DNA from: Clostridia bacterium
Lineage (GTDB): Bacteria; Bacillota; Clostridia; UMGS1810
Length of the DNA: 64,000 nucleotides
Direction of reading: 5' to 3'
Assembly: GCA_017436905.1 (NCBI GenBank)
Contig: JAFSCF010000007.1
Coordinates: 55,624-119,623, forward strand
The first letter of the stretch is position 1. Every line of letters starts with the position of its first letter. Positions 47,624-56,727 of this stretch are shown piece after piece. The position numbers were made by a program, and so were the translations under genes. The notes under the pieces were generated by a model, which was given only the letters and a program-made list of their open reading frames with translations, was not told the origin of the DNA and did no database searches.

Positions 47624-48745
47624 ATGAGTAAAGTTGTATTTAAATCACCGTATGTTTCCAGCGGCAAAGCTGTCGGTGGAAATTATATAAATTATATGGC
47701 AAAGCGTGAGAGAGTCGATAAGAGCATCAATACGAAAAAGGTTGAAATAAATCTGAATTATATTGCAACCAGACCTCGCGTTGAAAAGGTCGGAGAGCAT
47801 GGTCTCTTCGGCAGTGATGACAATGTTAATCTAAACAAAGCAAGGAATGACATAGTGAATCACAACGGAATTGTGTGGATGCCTATCGTATCTTTGAGAC
47901 GAGAGGATGCAGACAGACTTGGATATAATAACGCAGATGCATGGAGAACTTTGATTAGGTCAAAGCAGTTTGAAATCGCAGAAGCCTATAATATTCCGGC
48001 AAAAGATTTGGTTTGGTATGGGGCCTTCCACAATGAAGGTCACCACCCTCACATACATATGATTGTGTATAACAGGAACCCTGACAGCGAATATCTCTCC
48101 AAAAAAAGTTGCAATGACATGAGAGTTATGCTTACAAAAACTATTTTCAAAGACGAACTCCAACAGCTCTACGATGAAAAAGAAACGCTCAGAGATAAAA
48201 TTATTGATGAGGTCAAAGAGAAAGTCAGTGAGTTCAAAGCTGACATTGACGGAGCGAGTGATGAATTTGCAGAAGCCTTTAATGAGTTGAAATTCTCTCT
48301 TGATGGATACTCCGGCAAGAGAAATTATAAATTCATATCTCATGAGCAAAAGGAAAAGGTCGATGCAGTTGTAAAAGTTATCTGCAAGGATGATAACCTG
48401 CAGGAGTTGTATCGTCAGTGGTGTCAGCTGCAACTTGCCAATCAAAGATACTATCGTAAGCATCCCGAGAAGAGCTTTGATGTCCTTGAGAAGAACAAAA
48501 ATTTTGAGAACCGCCTGCAAAATGCCGTGTTAAAAACTGCATTAAAAGATAACAGACAAGGGAATGTTTACACAAATAAAGTTGAAGCCACACCTGTCTT
48601 CGGTGACTTTGTATTCAGTCTCTGTAAAATGTTTGAGCAGTCAATACAGAAAGACATTGAGGAAGGCTTCACAAAATCAATTGTCGATTCTAAGGAAAGA
48701 GCAAAAGAATATAGACAGGATCATGGCTTGGGGATGCATATGTAA
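47624..48745 (+). CDS. MobP-type relaxase
   Basis: 373 residues from the ATG at 47624 (AAAGGA ten bases upstream). The metal-binding motif GHHPHIHMIVYNRN is near residue 148 and a VWYGAFHNEG stretch precedes it, as in MobP3-like relaxases of Firmicutes mobilizable elements. A conserved YINYMAKRERVDK region near the N-terminus may supply the catalytic Tyr. The C-terminal half is helical and charged. It would nick the element at oriT and pilot the strand into a recipient. It is followed after 27 bases by a small accessory gene. Confidence 0.85.
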   Translation: MSKVVFKSPYVSSGKAVGGNYINYMAKRERVDKSINTKKVEINLNYIATRPRVEKVGEHGLFGSDDNVNLNKARNDIVNHNGIVWMPIVSLRREDADRLGYNNADAWRTLIRSKQFEIAEAYNIPAKDLVWYGAFHNEGHHPHIHMIVYNRNPDSEYLSKKSCNDMRVMLTKTIFKDELQQLYDEKETLRDKIIDEVKEKVSEFKADIDGASDEFAEAFNELKFSLDGYSGKRNYKFISHEQKEKVDAVVKVICKDDNLQELYRQWCQLQLANQRYYRKHPEKSFDVLEKNKNFENRLQNAVLKTALKDNRQGNVYTNKVEATPVFGDFVFSLCKMFEQSIQKDIEEGFTKSIVDSKERAKEYRQDHGLGMHM

Positions 48746-48772
48746 TTCCATAAAAGGAAGGTGAAATTTATT

Positions 48773-49129
48773 ATGAAAAGAGAAAAGATGACATTCAATG
48801 TTCCGCCTGCGGTCCGAACTGAAATCAAAAACTATGTTAAACTGCTCGGTTTCAAAAGCGAGAGTGATCTCTGCAATAAGGCTATCAATGAGTATCTTAC
48901 CAAGCTACATTATGAAGCAAACAGCGATAACATAAATAAGATTTTGGTTCAGGCTGTGGACTGCACCATAGAACATCATGTGGACAGAGTCTCGGACATG
49001 CTCTACAAGTTAGCCGTTAGCATTGAGAAGCAAAACCTCATTGCCAGCGGTGAGTATGATGACTACTATGAAAGTTATATTGAAGAGGTTGCAACGGAGA
49101 ATGTGCAGAAACGGCACGGAAGACTGTAG
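48773..49129 (+). CDS. Small relaxase accessory / ribbon-helix-helix-like protein
   Basis: 118 residues from the ATG at 48773; a GTG at 48761 overlaps the AAGGAAGG site. The N-terminus (KMTFNVPPAVRTEIKNYVKL) resembles a ribbon-helix-helix DNA-binding arm; the rest is helical and acidic. Genes of this size next to MobP relaxases usually encode relaxosome accessory proteins (MobC-like). The role is inferred from position and shape. Confidence 0.65.
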   Translation: MKREKMTFNVPPAVRTEIKNYVKLLGFKSESDLCNKAINEYLTKLHYEANSDNINKILVQAVDCTIEHHVDRVSDMLYKLAVSIEKQNLIASGEYDDYYESYIEEVATENVQKRHGRL

Positions 49130-49154
49130 CTATATAATTCACCTGAATTAAAAT

Positions 49155-49226
49155 GATAAAAATAATGCATAATATTTTTATCGAAATGTTGACTTTTTGA
49201 TAAAAACGATGTATAATATTTTTATC
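49155..49226. repeat. Two 28-bp near-palindromic operator repeats at the AbiE promoter
   Basis: Units at 49155-49182 and 49199-49226 both run GATAAAAA...ATAATATTTTTATC and differ at three or four inner bases; their starts are 44 bp apart (about four helical turns). The second holds the -10 box of the toxin-antitoxin promoter, so a bound regulator would block transcription. AbiEi antitoxins are known to repress their own operon by binding such repeats. Confidence 0.8.
49189..49217 (+). promoter_or_regulatory. Promoter of the AbiE operon
   Basis: TTGACT, 17-bp spacer, TATAAT; the -10 box lies inside the second operator repeat. Confidence 0.85.
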
Positions 49227-49244
49227 AAACTATTGAGGTGGATT

Positions 49245-49862
49245 ATGAGTGTATCAAGTAGTGCAAATATTATAAAAACACGCATTATGAATTCTCCTGA
49301 CGGTTCAGTATTTACTACGGTTGATTTCGCGGATGTTATCGAGAATTCAAGAGTAGGCGTTATACTTTCAAGACTTGAAGAAGACGGAGTAATCAGAAGA
49401 GTCATGCGAGGCATATACGATAAGCCTGTGTATAATGACTTTCTTAAAGAATATCTTGCTCCGTCTCCTTCTCTTGTCGCAGAAGCTTTAGCGAGAAACT
49501 TTGGCTGGACCATCGTTCCATGCGGAGATACTGCACTAAACATTTTAGGTCTTTCAACGCAGGTTCCTGCGGCATGGTCTTATGTAAGCGATGGAACATA
49601 TAAAGAATACACCTACGATAATACAACGATAAAATTCAAGAGAACTACCAACAAAGAAATCTCGAAATTATCATACAAGACAGCGTTGATTGTTCAGGCA
49701 CTCAAAGCACTTGGCAAGGATAACATTGACGATACCATTATAAACAAGCTTAAAAACGATTTAACCGATGAGGAAAAAGCTAATGCTCTACTTGAAGCAA
49801 AGGCAGCAACTTCATGGATATATGAGTATATAAAACAAATTTGCAAAGGTGATGAAAAATGA
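49245..49862 (+). CDS. AbiEi-family (DUF6088-like) antitoxin of a type IV toxin-antitoxin pair
   Basis: 205 residues from the ATG at 49245, preceded by GAGGTGG. The N-terminus is a winged helix (FTTVDFADVIENSRVGVILS, EEDGVIRRVMRGIYDKP), and the body follows the AbiEi/DUF6088 pattern (WTIVPCGDTALNILGLSTQV). Such antitoxins repress their own promoter and counteract the nucleotidyltransferase toxin without binding it. Its stop overlaps the toxin start (ATGA), giving translational coupling. Confidence 0.88.
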   Translation: MSVSSSANIIKTRIMNSPDGSVFTTVDFADVIENSRVGVILSRLEEDGVIRRVMRGIYDKPVYNDFLKEYLAPSPSLVAEALARNFGWTIVPCGDTALNILGLSTQVPAAWSYVSDGTYKEYTYDNTTIKFKRTTNKEISKLSYKTALIVQALKALGKDNIDDTIINKLKNDLTDEEKANALLEAKAATSWIYEYIKQICKGDEK

Positions 49863-50857
49863 TTAACATAGCAAACATAAACGAAAATGACAGAAAAGCA
49901 TTATTTCAAAATACCGCAGCCAAAATGGGAATGACAGATGCTATCATTGAAAAGGATTTTTGGGTATGCTTTATGCTTGATTATCTTTTTCATACAAGCA
50001 AATGGAAAGACAATATCGCATTCAAAGGTGGTACAAGCCTTTCAAAATCCTACGGACTTATAGAAAGATTTTCTGAGGATATAGATTTAATCCTTGACTG
50101 GCGTGTTCTTGGCTTTGAAAAAGACGAGCCTTGGATAGAGCGAAGCAACACAAAGCAGGATATGTTCAATAAAGAAGCAAATCGTAGAACGGAAGAATTT
50201 TTGAAAGATGTGTTTATGCCCGAAACGATTAAGGATTTACAAAATATCCTTTCTTCTCCTATCGAATGCTACATAGAAGAACCCGATCCGCAGACTGTTG
50301 TGTTTGCATATAGCAGAAGCTTTGAAGACCGTTCGATACTTCCGGTTATAAGACTTGAAATTGGTGCACTTGCCGCATGGACTCCTGCAGCAGTTAAACC
50401 AATAGCACCTTATGCCGCTACACAGTATCCAAAGCTTTTCAAACAGCCTACAACGGATATTCTCACAGTTCTTCCCGAAAGAACATTTTGGGAAAAGGTA
50501 ACCATACTTCATCGTGAAGCAAACAGACCGGAAGATAAAACCTTCCCTGCTCGTTATTCAAGACATTATTATGATTTATATTGTATGGCAAATTCACCCG
50601 TTAAGGATGCCGCATTTGCAAATATAGAATTGCTTGAAAAAGTGGTGCTTTTCAAAGAAAAATTCTATCGTTGCCCTTGGGCACAATACGAAAATGCAAA
50701 AATCGGCACAATGAAACTCATGCCACCCGAAAGAAATCTGCAGGTGTTAAAAGATGACTACGACCATATGCAGAATATGATTTTCGGTGAAAAGATACCA
50801 TTTGATATGATTTTGAATGGTATTGAGAAGTTGGAAAAAGAGATGAATTCTTTATAA
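49859..50857 (+). CDS. AbiEii/AbiGii-family nucleotidyltransferase toxin
   Basis: 332 residues. The nucleotidyltransferase signature FKGGTSLSKSYGLI is followed by FSEDIDLIL, whose Asp residues bind metal, and the downstream pattern TFWEKVTILHREAN and RHYYDLYCMA is typical of the family. AbiEii toxins modify tRNA with nucleotides and stop growth, giving abortive infection and element stabilisation. It overlaps the antitoxin gene by four bases. A 60-bp gap separates it from the next operon. Confidence 0.9.
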   Translation: MINIANINENDRKALFQNTAAKMGMTDAIIEKDFWVCFMLDYLFHTSKWKDNIAFKGGTSLSKSYGLIERFSEDIDLILDWRVLGFEKDEPWIERSNTKQDMFNKEANRRTEEFLKDVFMPETIKDLQNILSSPIECYIEEPDPQTVVFAYSRSFEDRSILPVIRLEIGALAAWTPAAVKPIAPYAATQYPKLFKQPTTDILTVLPERTFWEKVTILHREANRPEDKTFPARYSRHYYDLYCMANSPVKDAAFANIELLEKVVLFKEKFYRCPWAQYENAKIGTMKLMPPERNLQVLKDDYDHMQNMIFGEKIPFDMILNGIEKLEKEMNSL

Positions 50858-50917
50858 CTGTCCGTAAAATGGGACCATTACTGTGAGATAATAAAATCAA
50901 AAACAAAGGATGATATT

Positions 50918-52294
50918 ATGAATAAGGTTACTTACTTTGATGTGGAATATGCAAATTCAAAAAACAAATCAATTTGCCAAGTCGGTATTATGTGTGAAGA
51001 TTTTAATACAGGAGAACCATTTTATCCGGAATTAAATATTTATATAAATCCTGAAGATGGTTTTGATAATAATTGCATCAGAATACACGGTATAACTGAA
51101 GATAAGGTCAGAGACGAAGATAACTTCCCTACAGTTTGGAAAACTATAGAAAAATATTTTACCAATGCAGTTGTTGTCGGACATAATGTGGCGTCGGCTG
51201 ATTTGGATGCCCTTATTAAAATGCTTAAGCGATATAATCTTGATATACCTGAAATTTATTATATTTGTACATACGAGATAGCAAAACAATATATTCCTAA
51301 CTATTGCATAAAGAATTATAGTATGTCCGCCTTATGCGAGTATTTTGACATTGATATAGATACAGAACATGACGCCTTCGATGATGCCTGTGCTTGTTCT
51401 GATCTTTTCAAGGCAATGGTAGATGAATATGAGATTGATGTAGACGCATGTACAAAAAAATATGAATATCATAGCACAAAAGAATTTACGGATTACATCT
51501 CAGACCCATTATTGAGAAAATCTATCAGTGAGTTCTATGGCGTTATACGCGGATTTTCTATAGATAATATTATAAACGCCGAGGAAACTGACTACATTAA
51601 AAAGTGGAAGCAAGAAAATGCCAAATTTTCTGCACATCAAGAGATAAGGGAAATAATAAACACCATTGATGAGATTCTTTATGATGGTAAAATAACCTTG
51701 GATGAAACAGTAAAATTACAAAGTGTAGTAAAATCATATCTTGATATAGTTTCAACATCAGAAGTTACACTTGCAACGCAAATATTAGATGGCATACTAA
51801 AAGGCATAACATTAGACAAGGAAATATCTACTGAAGAGTGTAAAAATCTTCGTCAATGGTTATATGATAACATCTATCTTTCAGATCACTTCCCTTTTAA
51901 CAAAACAATTGAAATGGTTGATTCGGTTTTGGAAGATTCTATTATTACAAGAGAAGAATCTGAATATATCACATCTGTTATCAGAGATATGCTAAACCCT
52001 GTTGATGCATTAAAAGAACAGATAAATTTTGTTGATGGAAAAAGTGTGTGTTTAAGCGGGAATTTTGCATATGGACAAAAATCAGCAGTTGAGAAATATA
52101 TTGAAGAGCATGGAGGAACTATAGATTCTTCTTTGAAAAAAACTACAGATATTTTAATGATTGGTGATTATGAATGTCAATCATATTCTAACGGCAAATA
52201 TGGTACTAAAGTAAAAAAAGCTCTGGAATACAACGAAAAGGGATGCAACATAAAAATCATAAAGGAAGCAGACTTCTTTTCAACGATAAAATAA
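50918..52294 (+). CDS. DEDDh 3'-5' exonuclease with C-terminal BRCT domain
   Basis: 458 residues; ATG after AAAGGA. Residues 1-170 are a DnaQ-like exonuclease with all acidic positions: FDVE (Asp8, Glu10), IHGITEDKV, VGHNVASADLDAL and EHDAFDDACA (His and last Asp). The middle (about 200-365) is a helical region with TerB-like repeats (ILYDGKITLDETVKL, VLEDSIITREESEYI). Residues about 370-457 are a BRCT domain (GKSVCLSGNFAYGQKSAVEK, EEHGGTIDSS). It is the first gene of a six-gene operon and probably processes DNA ends or nicked strands for the ATPase and helicase encoded downstream. Confidence 0.85.
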   Translation: MNKVTYFDVEYANSKNKSICQVGIMCEDFNTGEPFYPELNIYINPEDGFDNNCIRIHGITEDKVRDEDNFPTVWKTIEKYFTNAVVVGHNVASADLDALIKMLKRYNLDIPEIYYICTYEIAKQYIPNYCIKNYSMSALCEYFDIDIDTEHDAFDDACACSDLFKAMVDEYEIDVDACTKKYEYHSTKEFTDYISDPLLRKSISEFYGVIRGFSIDNIINAEETDYIKKWKQENAKFSAHQEIREIINTIDEILYDGKITLDETVKLQSVVKSYLDIVSTSEVTLATQILDGILKGITLDKEISTEECKNLRQWLYDNIYLSDHFPFNKTIEMVDSVLEDSIITREESEYITSVIRDMLNPVDALKEQINFVDGKSVCLSGNFAYGQKSAVEKYIEEHGGTIDSSLKKTTDILMIGDYECQSYSNGKYGTKVKKALEYNEKGCNIKIIKEADFFSTIK

Positions 52295-52320
52295 ATAGCA
52301 TATGTGAGGCATTAATATAT

Positions 52321-55300
52321 ATGAATAAAATTATCGAATTTATAAAACGTATGCATATTGCAAGTAAAATTTTATTTGTATTATGGATATTTGGAACATT
52401 TTTTAGTTCATTTTCTAAAAGTGATGGTATACTGTATGCAAGTTTAATTTATGGCGTTCTATTTTTTCTTCCGATGATAGTTACGGAAATATGTAGAAAC
52501 CCTATATTGAATAATTGCAATTCGAAAGTTTTCACCTTCATTCGCAACACAAAGCTGATAAGCAGAATTCTATTTTGCATATGGGCAATTATAGGTGTTG
52601 TAGGAGCAGGAGGCAATGTTAAAGACTTGGGATTTACATTGCCGATAATGGCAATATTCTTTTTATTACCAGCATTTTTGATTGAGTATAATTGCAATCC
52701 AGTGTTAAAAAGAAATCAAAACAAAGTGAACAATGTTGATATAAGAAAGTCAAATGCTACATCTCAAAAATCGTGGATTGCAACACTTTTATTATGCTTA
52801 TTTACGGGGCATCTTGGTGCGCATAGATTCTATGTTGGGAAAATCGGCACAGGCGTTGTTTGGTTATGTACTATGGGCTGTTTTGGAATTGGCACAATAG
52901 TCGATTTAATAACCATCGCAATTGGGCGTTTTACAGACAAAGACGGAGATTTAATTAAAAACAATACGAATAATACCGTAAATACTTATGACGGAGCGAA
53001 GCAAACATCCCACGCCACCCCGACTTCTATTACAAAAACAACCACAGACATCAAAACTGAATTGAGTCGTAAAAAAGAAAAGTGGGTTAACGGTGGCAAA
53101 GAAAAATTGCAGCAATGGAGAGAATCTAATGGATTTTCTCAAGAAAAGAAGAAAGAGCGTGCGGAACAATTACATAAAATTGTTACAGCTCCTTTTGAAG
53201 AATTGAAAAAAGAACAAATAAAGCCTTTCGGCGAAACTGCAACTCTTGCAGAATTTCATCAAGTACAAGCCGCAGGGTATTTTCGTGTTATCAGGGAAAG
53301 TTTAGAATTGTTGAATAAAACAACAAATCCATCAACATTCTTTGGCAGATATGAAACCGCTGTAGATAATGCAAAAAGAGTTATTGAGTTAATGGAACAA
53401 TATGATGCAAGTGATGATGCTGAGGAACTTTTGGAATCTCTTTTAGACGAAAAGGAATCACTGGTTGATGAATTTATTGATAGATGCTATGACAAGGGTA
53501 TTTTAACTAAAGTTCGTGATGAAATATTACAATATAGAAAACACTTAACGGAAGACAATATTAGTTATATGAATGACCTCTTGGAAGATGATGAAGATGA
53601 TTTCGAAGAAGATGAATCGCAGTTTTCAGATGTCGTTGTATCGGGAACAGAGGAAAAAACACAATCTATTCCTTCAAAAATTACAGAAACAACGGAAAGA
53701 AAAACAACTATTTCTCCGGGAATTACATTAACTATAACAACTAATTTTTCAAAAGGCTCAGATGATTTTGACTTTGATTTTGGAGATTCACCATACTCAT
53801 CAAGTAAGTTTGTAAAGGATATGGCTAAATTTGAGGCTAAGGAAGGAAAAGAAACGGTATTTGTTCCGTTTATGCAATATTGGCCATCATACGACAGCAT
53901 GGATAATAGACAAAAAGCTTGGTATTTCTATTGGAGAAGTCAAGTTAGAGAAGGAATATATCCAAAGACTGACCTATCATATATATTCGTACATATATAC
54001 GAGTTGTTAAGTGGATATGGTTGGAAAAGCCCGCAAGAGGGATACGAAAAGATATGTACACTATGGACAAACTATAGAGAAGAGCACATGCGCCTGGACA
54101 ACTATCTATTAGCGTGGTTATTTGATTTTGCACATTTGCATAATCTCGAATATTCTATCCCTGAAGGTATAGATGTATCGCTGCCATATCAACCAGCAAT
54201 TCGAGATATTTTGATTGATAAGCATAGTGGTGAGAAACCATTAAAATTACCATTTCCTTTGATAGATGCATTATGTGATTATTCTTTGGTGGGAAGTAAA
54301 TTTTATAAAGATGGGCATCAAGTGCTTATGAATGAAGCCATCCCAAGAGTAGTTGCATTGGCAGATGCAGCCTTAATAAAAAAGAACGGCAGAGGAATTT
54401 TAGAATCTTATGGACCTAACCGCACAAAAAAACAAATTTATTATGCTTTTCAAAGTGCGAACTGCTTACATGCTAATAAAAGAGTTGATATATCCGTAAA
54501 AGGATATACAAGTAGTCAAAAACTGAGAAAATACATAAATGAATTGGTTAGATTTGCGGAAAATGTTTTGAGAGAATTGTATGAATGTCGAGGTAGATTG
54601 CGTGGAGTTGAATTAGATGCAGAAACCGCCAACTTGGTTACGGCGTTTTTGAAAAAGGAATATGCACCTAATAAGAAGCCGGTCGCACCTGCAAAGAAAG
54701 TTGAAGTCAAACTTGATTTTGAAAACATTGCAGAGTTAAGAAATCAATCTGATGCAGTAAGAGACGCTTTGGAAGTTGTTGAAGATAATGTTGAAACAAA
54801 AGAACTTTTGACAGATTTAAATAATGTGAAAGAAATCTTTACATCAATGCCGGCTTATTGTAGAACCTTGATAGACAGTATGCACTCTAACTCTTGGGAA
54901 ATCACATATGATTCTTCGGTTCAGGCATCCATTGAGAAAATTAATGAATTATCAGGAATAAAATTAGCATGTGCTATACTGGTAGTGGAAGGAAAAAGTC
55001 TAATTCTTGAAGATGATTATAGAGATGAATTTGACTACATATATGAACATCTTAGTGAAATTGAAATTCCTGAAGCAGAACCCTCAATAGACGAATCTTC
55101 AAAATTCGTTTTGGATGGATTGTCAGATGAAATCAGACAGTTACTCAAAACGCTTTCATCTACACAAAAAGAAATATTGTATATCATATTATCACAAGAA
55201 AATATAAGTGGACGCATAGAGCAAATCGCAAATGCGGAGATGTCTATGCCAGAAATTCTTGTGGATGAAATAAATGATATTGCAACACAGTATATAGGAG

Positions 55301-55380
55301 ATATTCTTATAGACACGTTTGGTGATGAAATGTGTGTGTTGGAACAATATGTTGATGAACTTAAAAAGGCAATAAAATAG
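52321..55380 (+). CDS. TM2/TerB-N/TerB-C multi-domain membrane protein
   Basis: 1,019 residues from the ATG at 52321, 26 bases after the exonuclease. Four hydrophobic segments (about 13-30, 38-55, 77-96, 102-120) precede a TM2 domain (about 147-207: CLFTGHLGAHRFYVGKIGTG). A charged linker leads to a domain at about 300-423 (NKTTNPSTFFGRYETAV) that is also present in the small protein two genes on. A TerB-N domain follows (about 506-610: VPFMQYWPSYDSMDNRQKAW), and the last 250 residues match TerB-C. These domains were defined in Ter stress-response proteins and also occur in predicted DNA-processing operons. It may tether the complex to the membrane. The stop is TAG. Confidence 0.8.
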   Translation: MNKIIEFIKRMHIASKILFVLWIFGTFFSSFSKSDGILYASLIYGVLFFLPMIVTEICRNPILNNCNSKVFTFIRNTKLISRILFCIWAIIGVVGAGGNVKDLGFTLPIMAIFFLLPAFLIEYNCNPVLKRNQNKVNNVDIRKSNATSQKSWIATLLLCLFTGHLGAHRFYVGKIGTGVVWLCTMGCFGIGTIVDLITIAIGRFTDKDGDLIKNNTNNTVNTYDGAKQTSHATPTSITKTTTDIKTELSRKKEKWVNGGKEKLQQWRESNGFSQEKKKERAEQLHKIVTAPFEELKKEQIKPFGETATLAEFHQVQAAGYFRVIRESLELLNKTTNPSTFFGRYETAVDNAKRVIELMEQYDASDDAEELLESLLDEKESLVDEFIDRCYDKGILTKVRDEILQYRKHLTEDNISYMNDLLEDDEDDFEEDESQFSDVVVSGTEEKTQSIPSKITETTERKTTISPGITLTITTNFSKGSDDFDFDFGDSPYSSSKFVKDMAKFEAKEGKETVFVPFMQYWPSYDSMDNRQKAWYFYWRSQVREGIYPKTDLSYIFVHIYELLSGYGWKSPQEGYEKICTLWTNYREEHMRLDNYLLAWLFDFAHLHNLEYSIPEGIDVSLPYQPAIRDILIDKHSGEKPLKLPFPLIDALCDYSLVGSKFYKDGHQVLMNEAIPRVVALADAALIKKNGRGILESYGPNRTKKQIYYAFQSANCLHANKRVDISVKGYTSSQKLRKYINELVRFAENVLRELYECRGRLRGVELDAETANLVTAFLKKEYAPNKKPVAPAKKVEVKLDFENIAELRNQSDAVRDALEVVEDNVETKELLTDLNNVKEIFTSMPAYCRTLIDSMHSNSWEITYDSSVQASIEKINELSGIKLACAILVVEGKSLILEDDYRDEFDYIYEHLSEIEIPEAEPSIDESSKFVLDGLSDEIRQLLKTLSSTQKEILYIILSQENISGRIEQIANAEMSMPEILVDEINDIATQYIGDILIDTFGDEMCVLEQYVDELKKAIK

Positions 55381-55392
55381 GAGGAATTATAA

Positions 55393-56727
55393 ATGGCAGT
55401 AAATATAAATCGTCGTGAGTCTGCGGCTTTAATTAATTCTTTAACAGCAGGCGTTGTACCAAGAATTGGTCTTAGACATATTGCTGTGGGTAGACAAGGT
55501 GAGGTAAATGCATTTCTTCAGGATTTGGCAACAATCGAGGATGGCGGCGCAGCTTTTAGATTTGTTTGCGGACAATACGGTAGTGGTAAAAGCTTTTTGC
55601 TACAGACAATTCGTAATAATGCAATGGAACGCTCCTTTGTTGTTATGGACGCAGATTTGTCCCCTGAACGCAGATTGACAGGAACGAATGGACAAGGATT
55701 ATCTACATACAGAGAGCTTATACAACACCTTTCTACACGAACACGCCCGGAAGGAAGTGCATTAGAATCAATTTTGCAGAAATGGATAGCATCTTTACAA
55801 TCCACAACTGCGAGAGAGGAAACCCTTCAGGCGAATGATCCTCGCTTGGTTGAAGCGGTTAGTGAAAAGATTGCAGATATATTATCAGAACTTTCTGAAA
55901 TGGCGTATGGATTTGCTTTCGCAAATGTTATAGATGCGTATTGGAAAGGTATGAAAAATGGAGATGACGCACTAAAAACATCTGCTATACGTTGGCTTCG
56001 TGGTGAATTTGCAAATAAAACGGAAGCAAAAAGAGAACTTCCCGTTGACAGCATAATCGATGATCAGAATTGGTATGAATTCCTAAAATTATTTGCTTTG
56101 TTTGTAAAAAAAGCAGGATACAAGGGATTGCTCGTATTCATTGATGAAGGAGTAAATCTCTATAAGATAAACCACAAACAAGCTCGTGACAGCAACTATG
56201 AAAAAGTATTGACTATCTTCAATGACACAATGCAAGGAAAAGCTGAATATATTGGTGTGTTTATGAGTGGAACACCTCAGTTTATATATGATGAGCGAAG
56301 AGGTTTGTTTAGCTATGAAGCGCTGCGTTCAAGACTTGCTGACAATCGTTTTGCAGTTCAAGGCTTTGTTGATTTTACAAGTCCTGTTATTAAGCTTAAT
56401 CAGCTATCATCTGAAGAAATTTATTTGCTGCTTGAAAGACTTTGCGAGTTACATAGTGCCCACTACACATATGAAAATAGTTTGGGGCAAAAGGAACTTA
56501 CAGCCTTTTTAAACACTGTTCTTGGCAGATTGGGTGCAGATCAATTACTCACCCCAAGAGAAGTAACAAGAGATTTTCTTGGCCTTTTAAATATTCTTCA
56601 TCAAAATCCTAATACAACATTTGATACATTGATAAATGAACAAGGATTTGCGGTAAAAAGTGCTGAAAAAGACCCTGAACAGATTGACGAAGAAACAAAT
56701 AATCTATTTACGGAGTTTGATATATGA
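55393..56727 (+). CDS. BrxD-like (DUF2791) ATP-binding protein
   Basis: 444 residues; AGGAGG precedes the ATG. Walker A is GQYGSGKS at 60-67 and Walker B is LLVFIDEG near 250; IGLRHIAVGRQGEVNAFL at the N-terminus is typical of the BREX ATP-binding group. BrxD occurs in type 2 BREX loci next to the BrxHI helicase, the same pairing as here, but no other BREX gene is present. It overlaps the helicase gene by four bases. It probably forms an AAA-type motor or loader on DNA; the target is unknown. Confidence 0.85.
   Translation: MAVNINRRESAALINSLTAGVVPRIGLRHIAVGRQGEVNAFLQDLATIEDGGAAFRFVCGQYGSGKSFLLQTIRNNAMERSFVVMDADLSPERRLTGTNGQGLSTYRELIQHLSTRTRPEGSALESILQKWIASLQSTTAREETLQANDPRLVEAVSEKIADILSELSEMAYGFAFANVIDAYWKGMKNGDDALKTSAIRWLRGEFANKTEAKRELPVDSIIDDQNWYEFLKLFALFVKKAGYKGLLVFIDEGVNLYKINHKQARDSNYEKVLTIFNDTMQGKAEYIGVFMSGTPQFIYDERRGLFSYEALRSRLADNRFAVQGFVDFTSPVIKLNQLSSEEIYLLLERLCELHSAHYTYENSLGQKELTAFLNTVLGRLGADQLLTPREVTRDFLGLLNILHQNPNTTFDTLINEQGFAVKSAEKDPEQIDEETNNLFTEFDI

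Noticed and set aside
52321..55380. Tellurite resistance locus because of TerB domains
   Set aside because: TerB-N and TerB-C occur in many non-tellurite settings; no terC, terD or terZ type genes are near.
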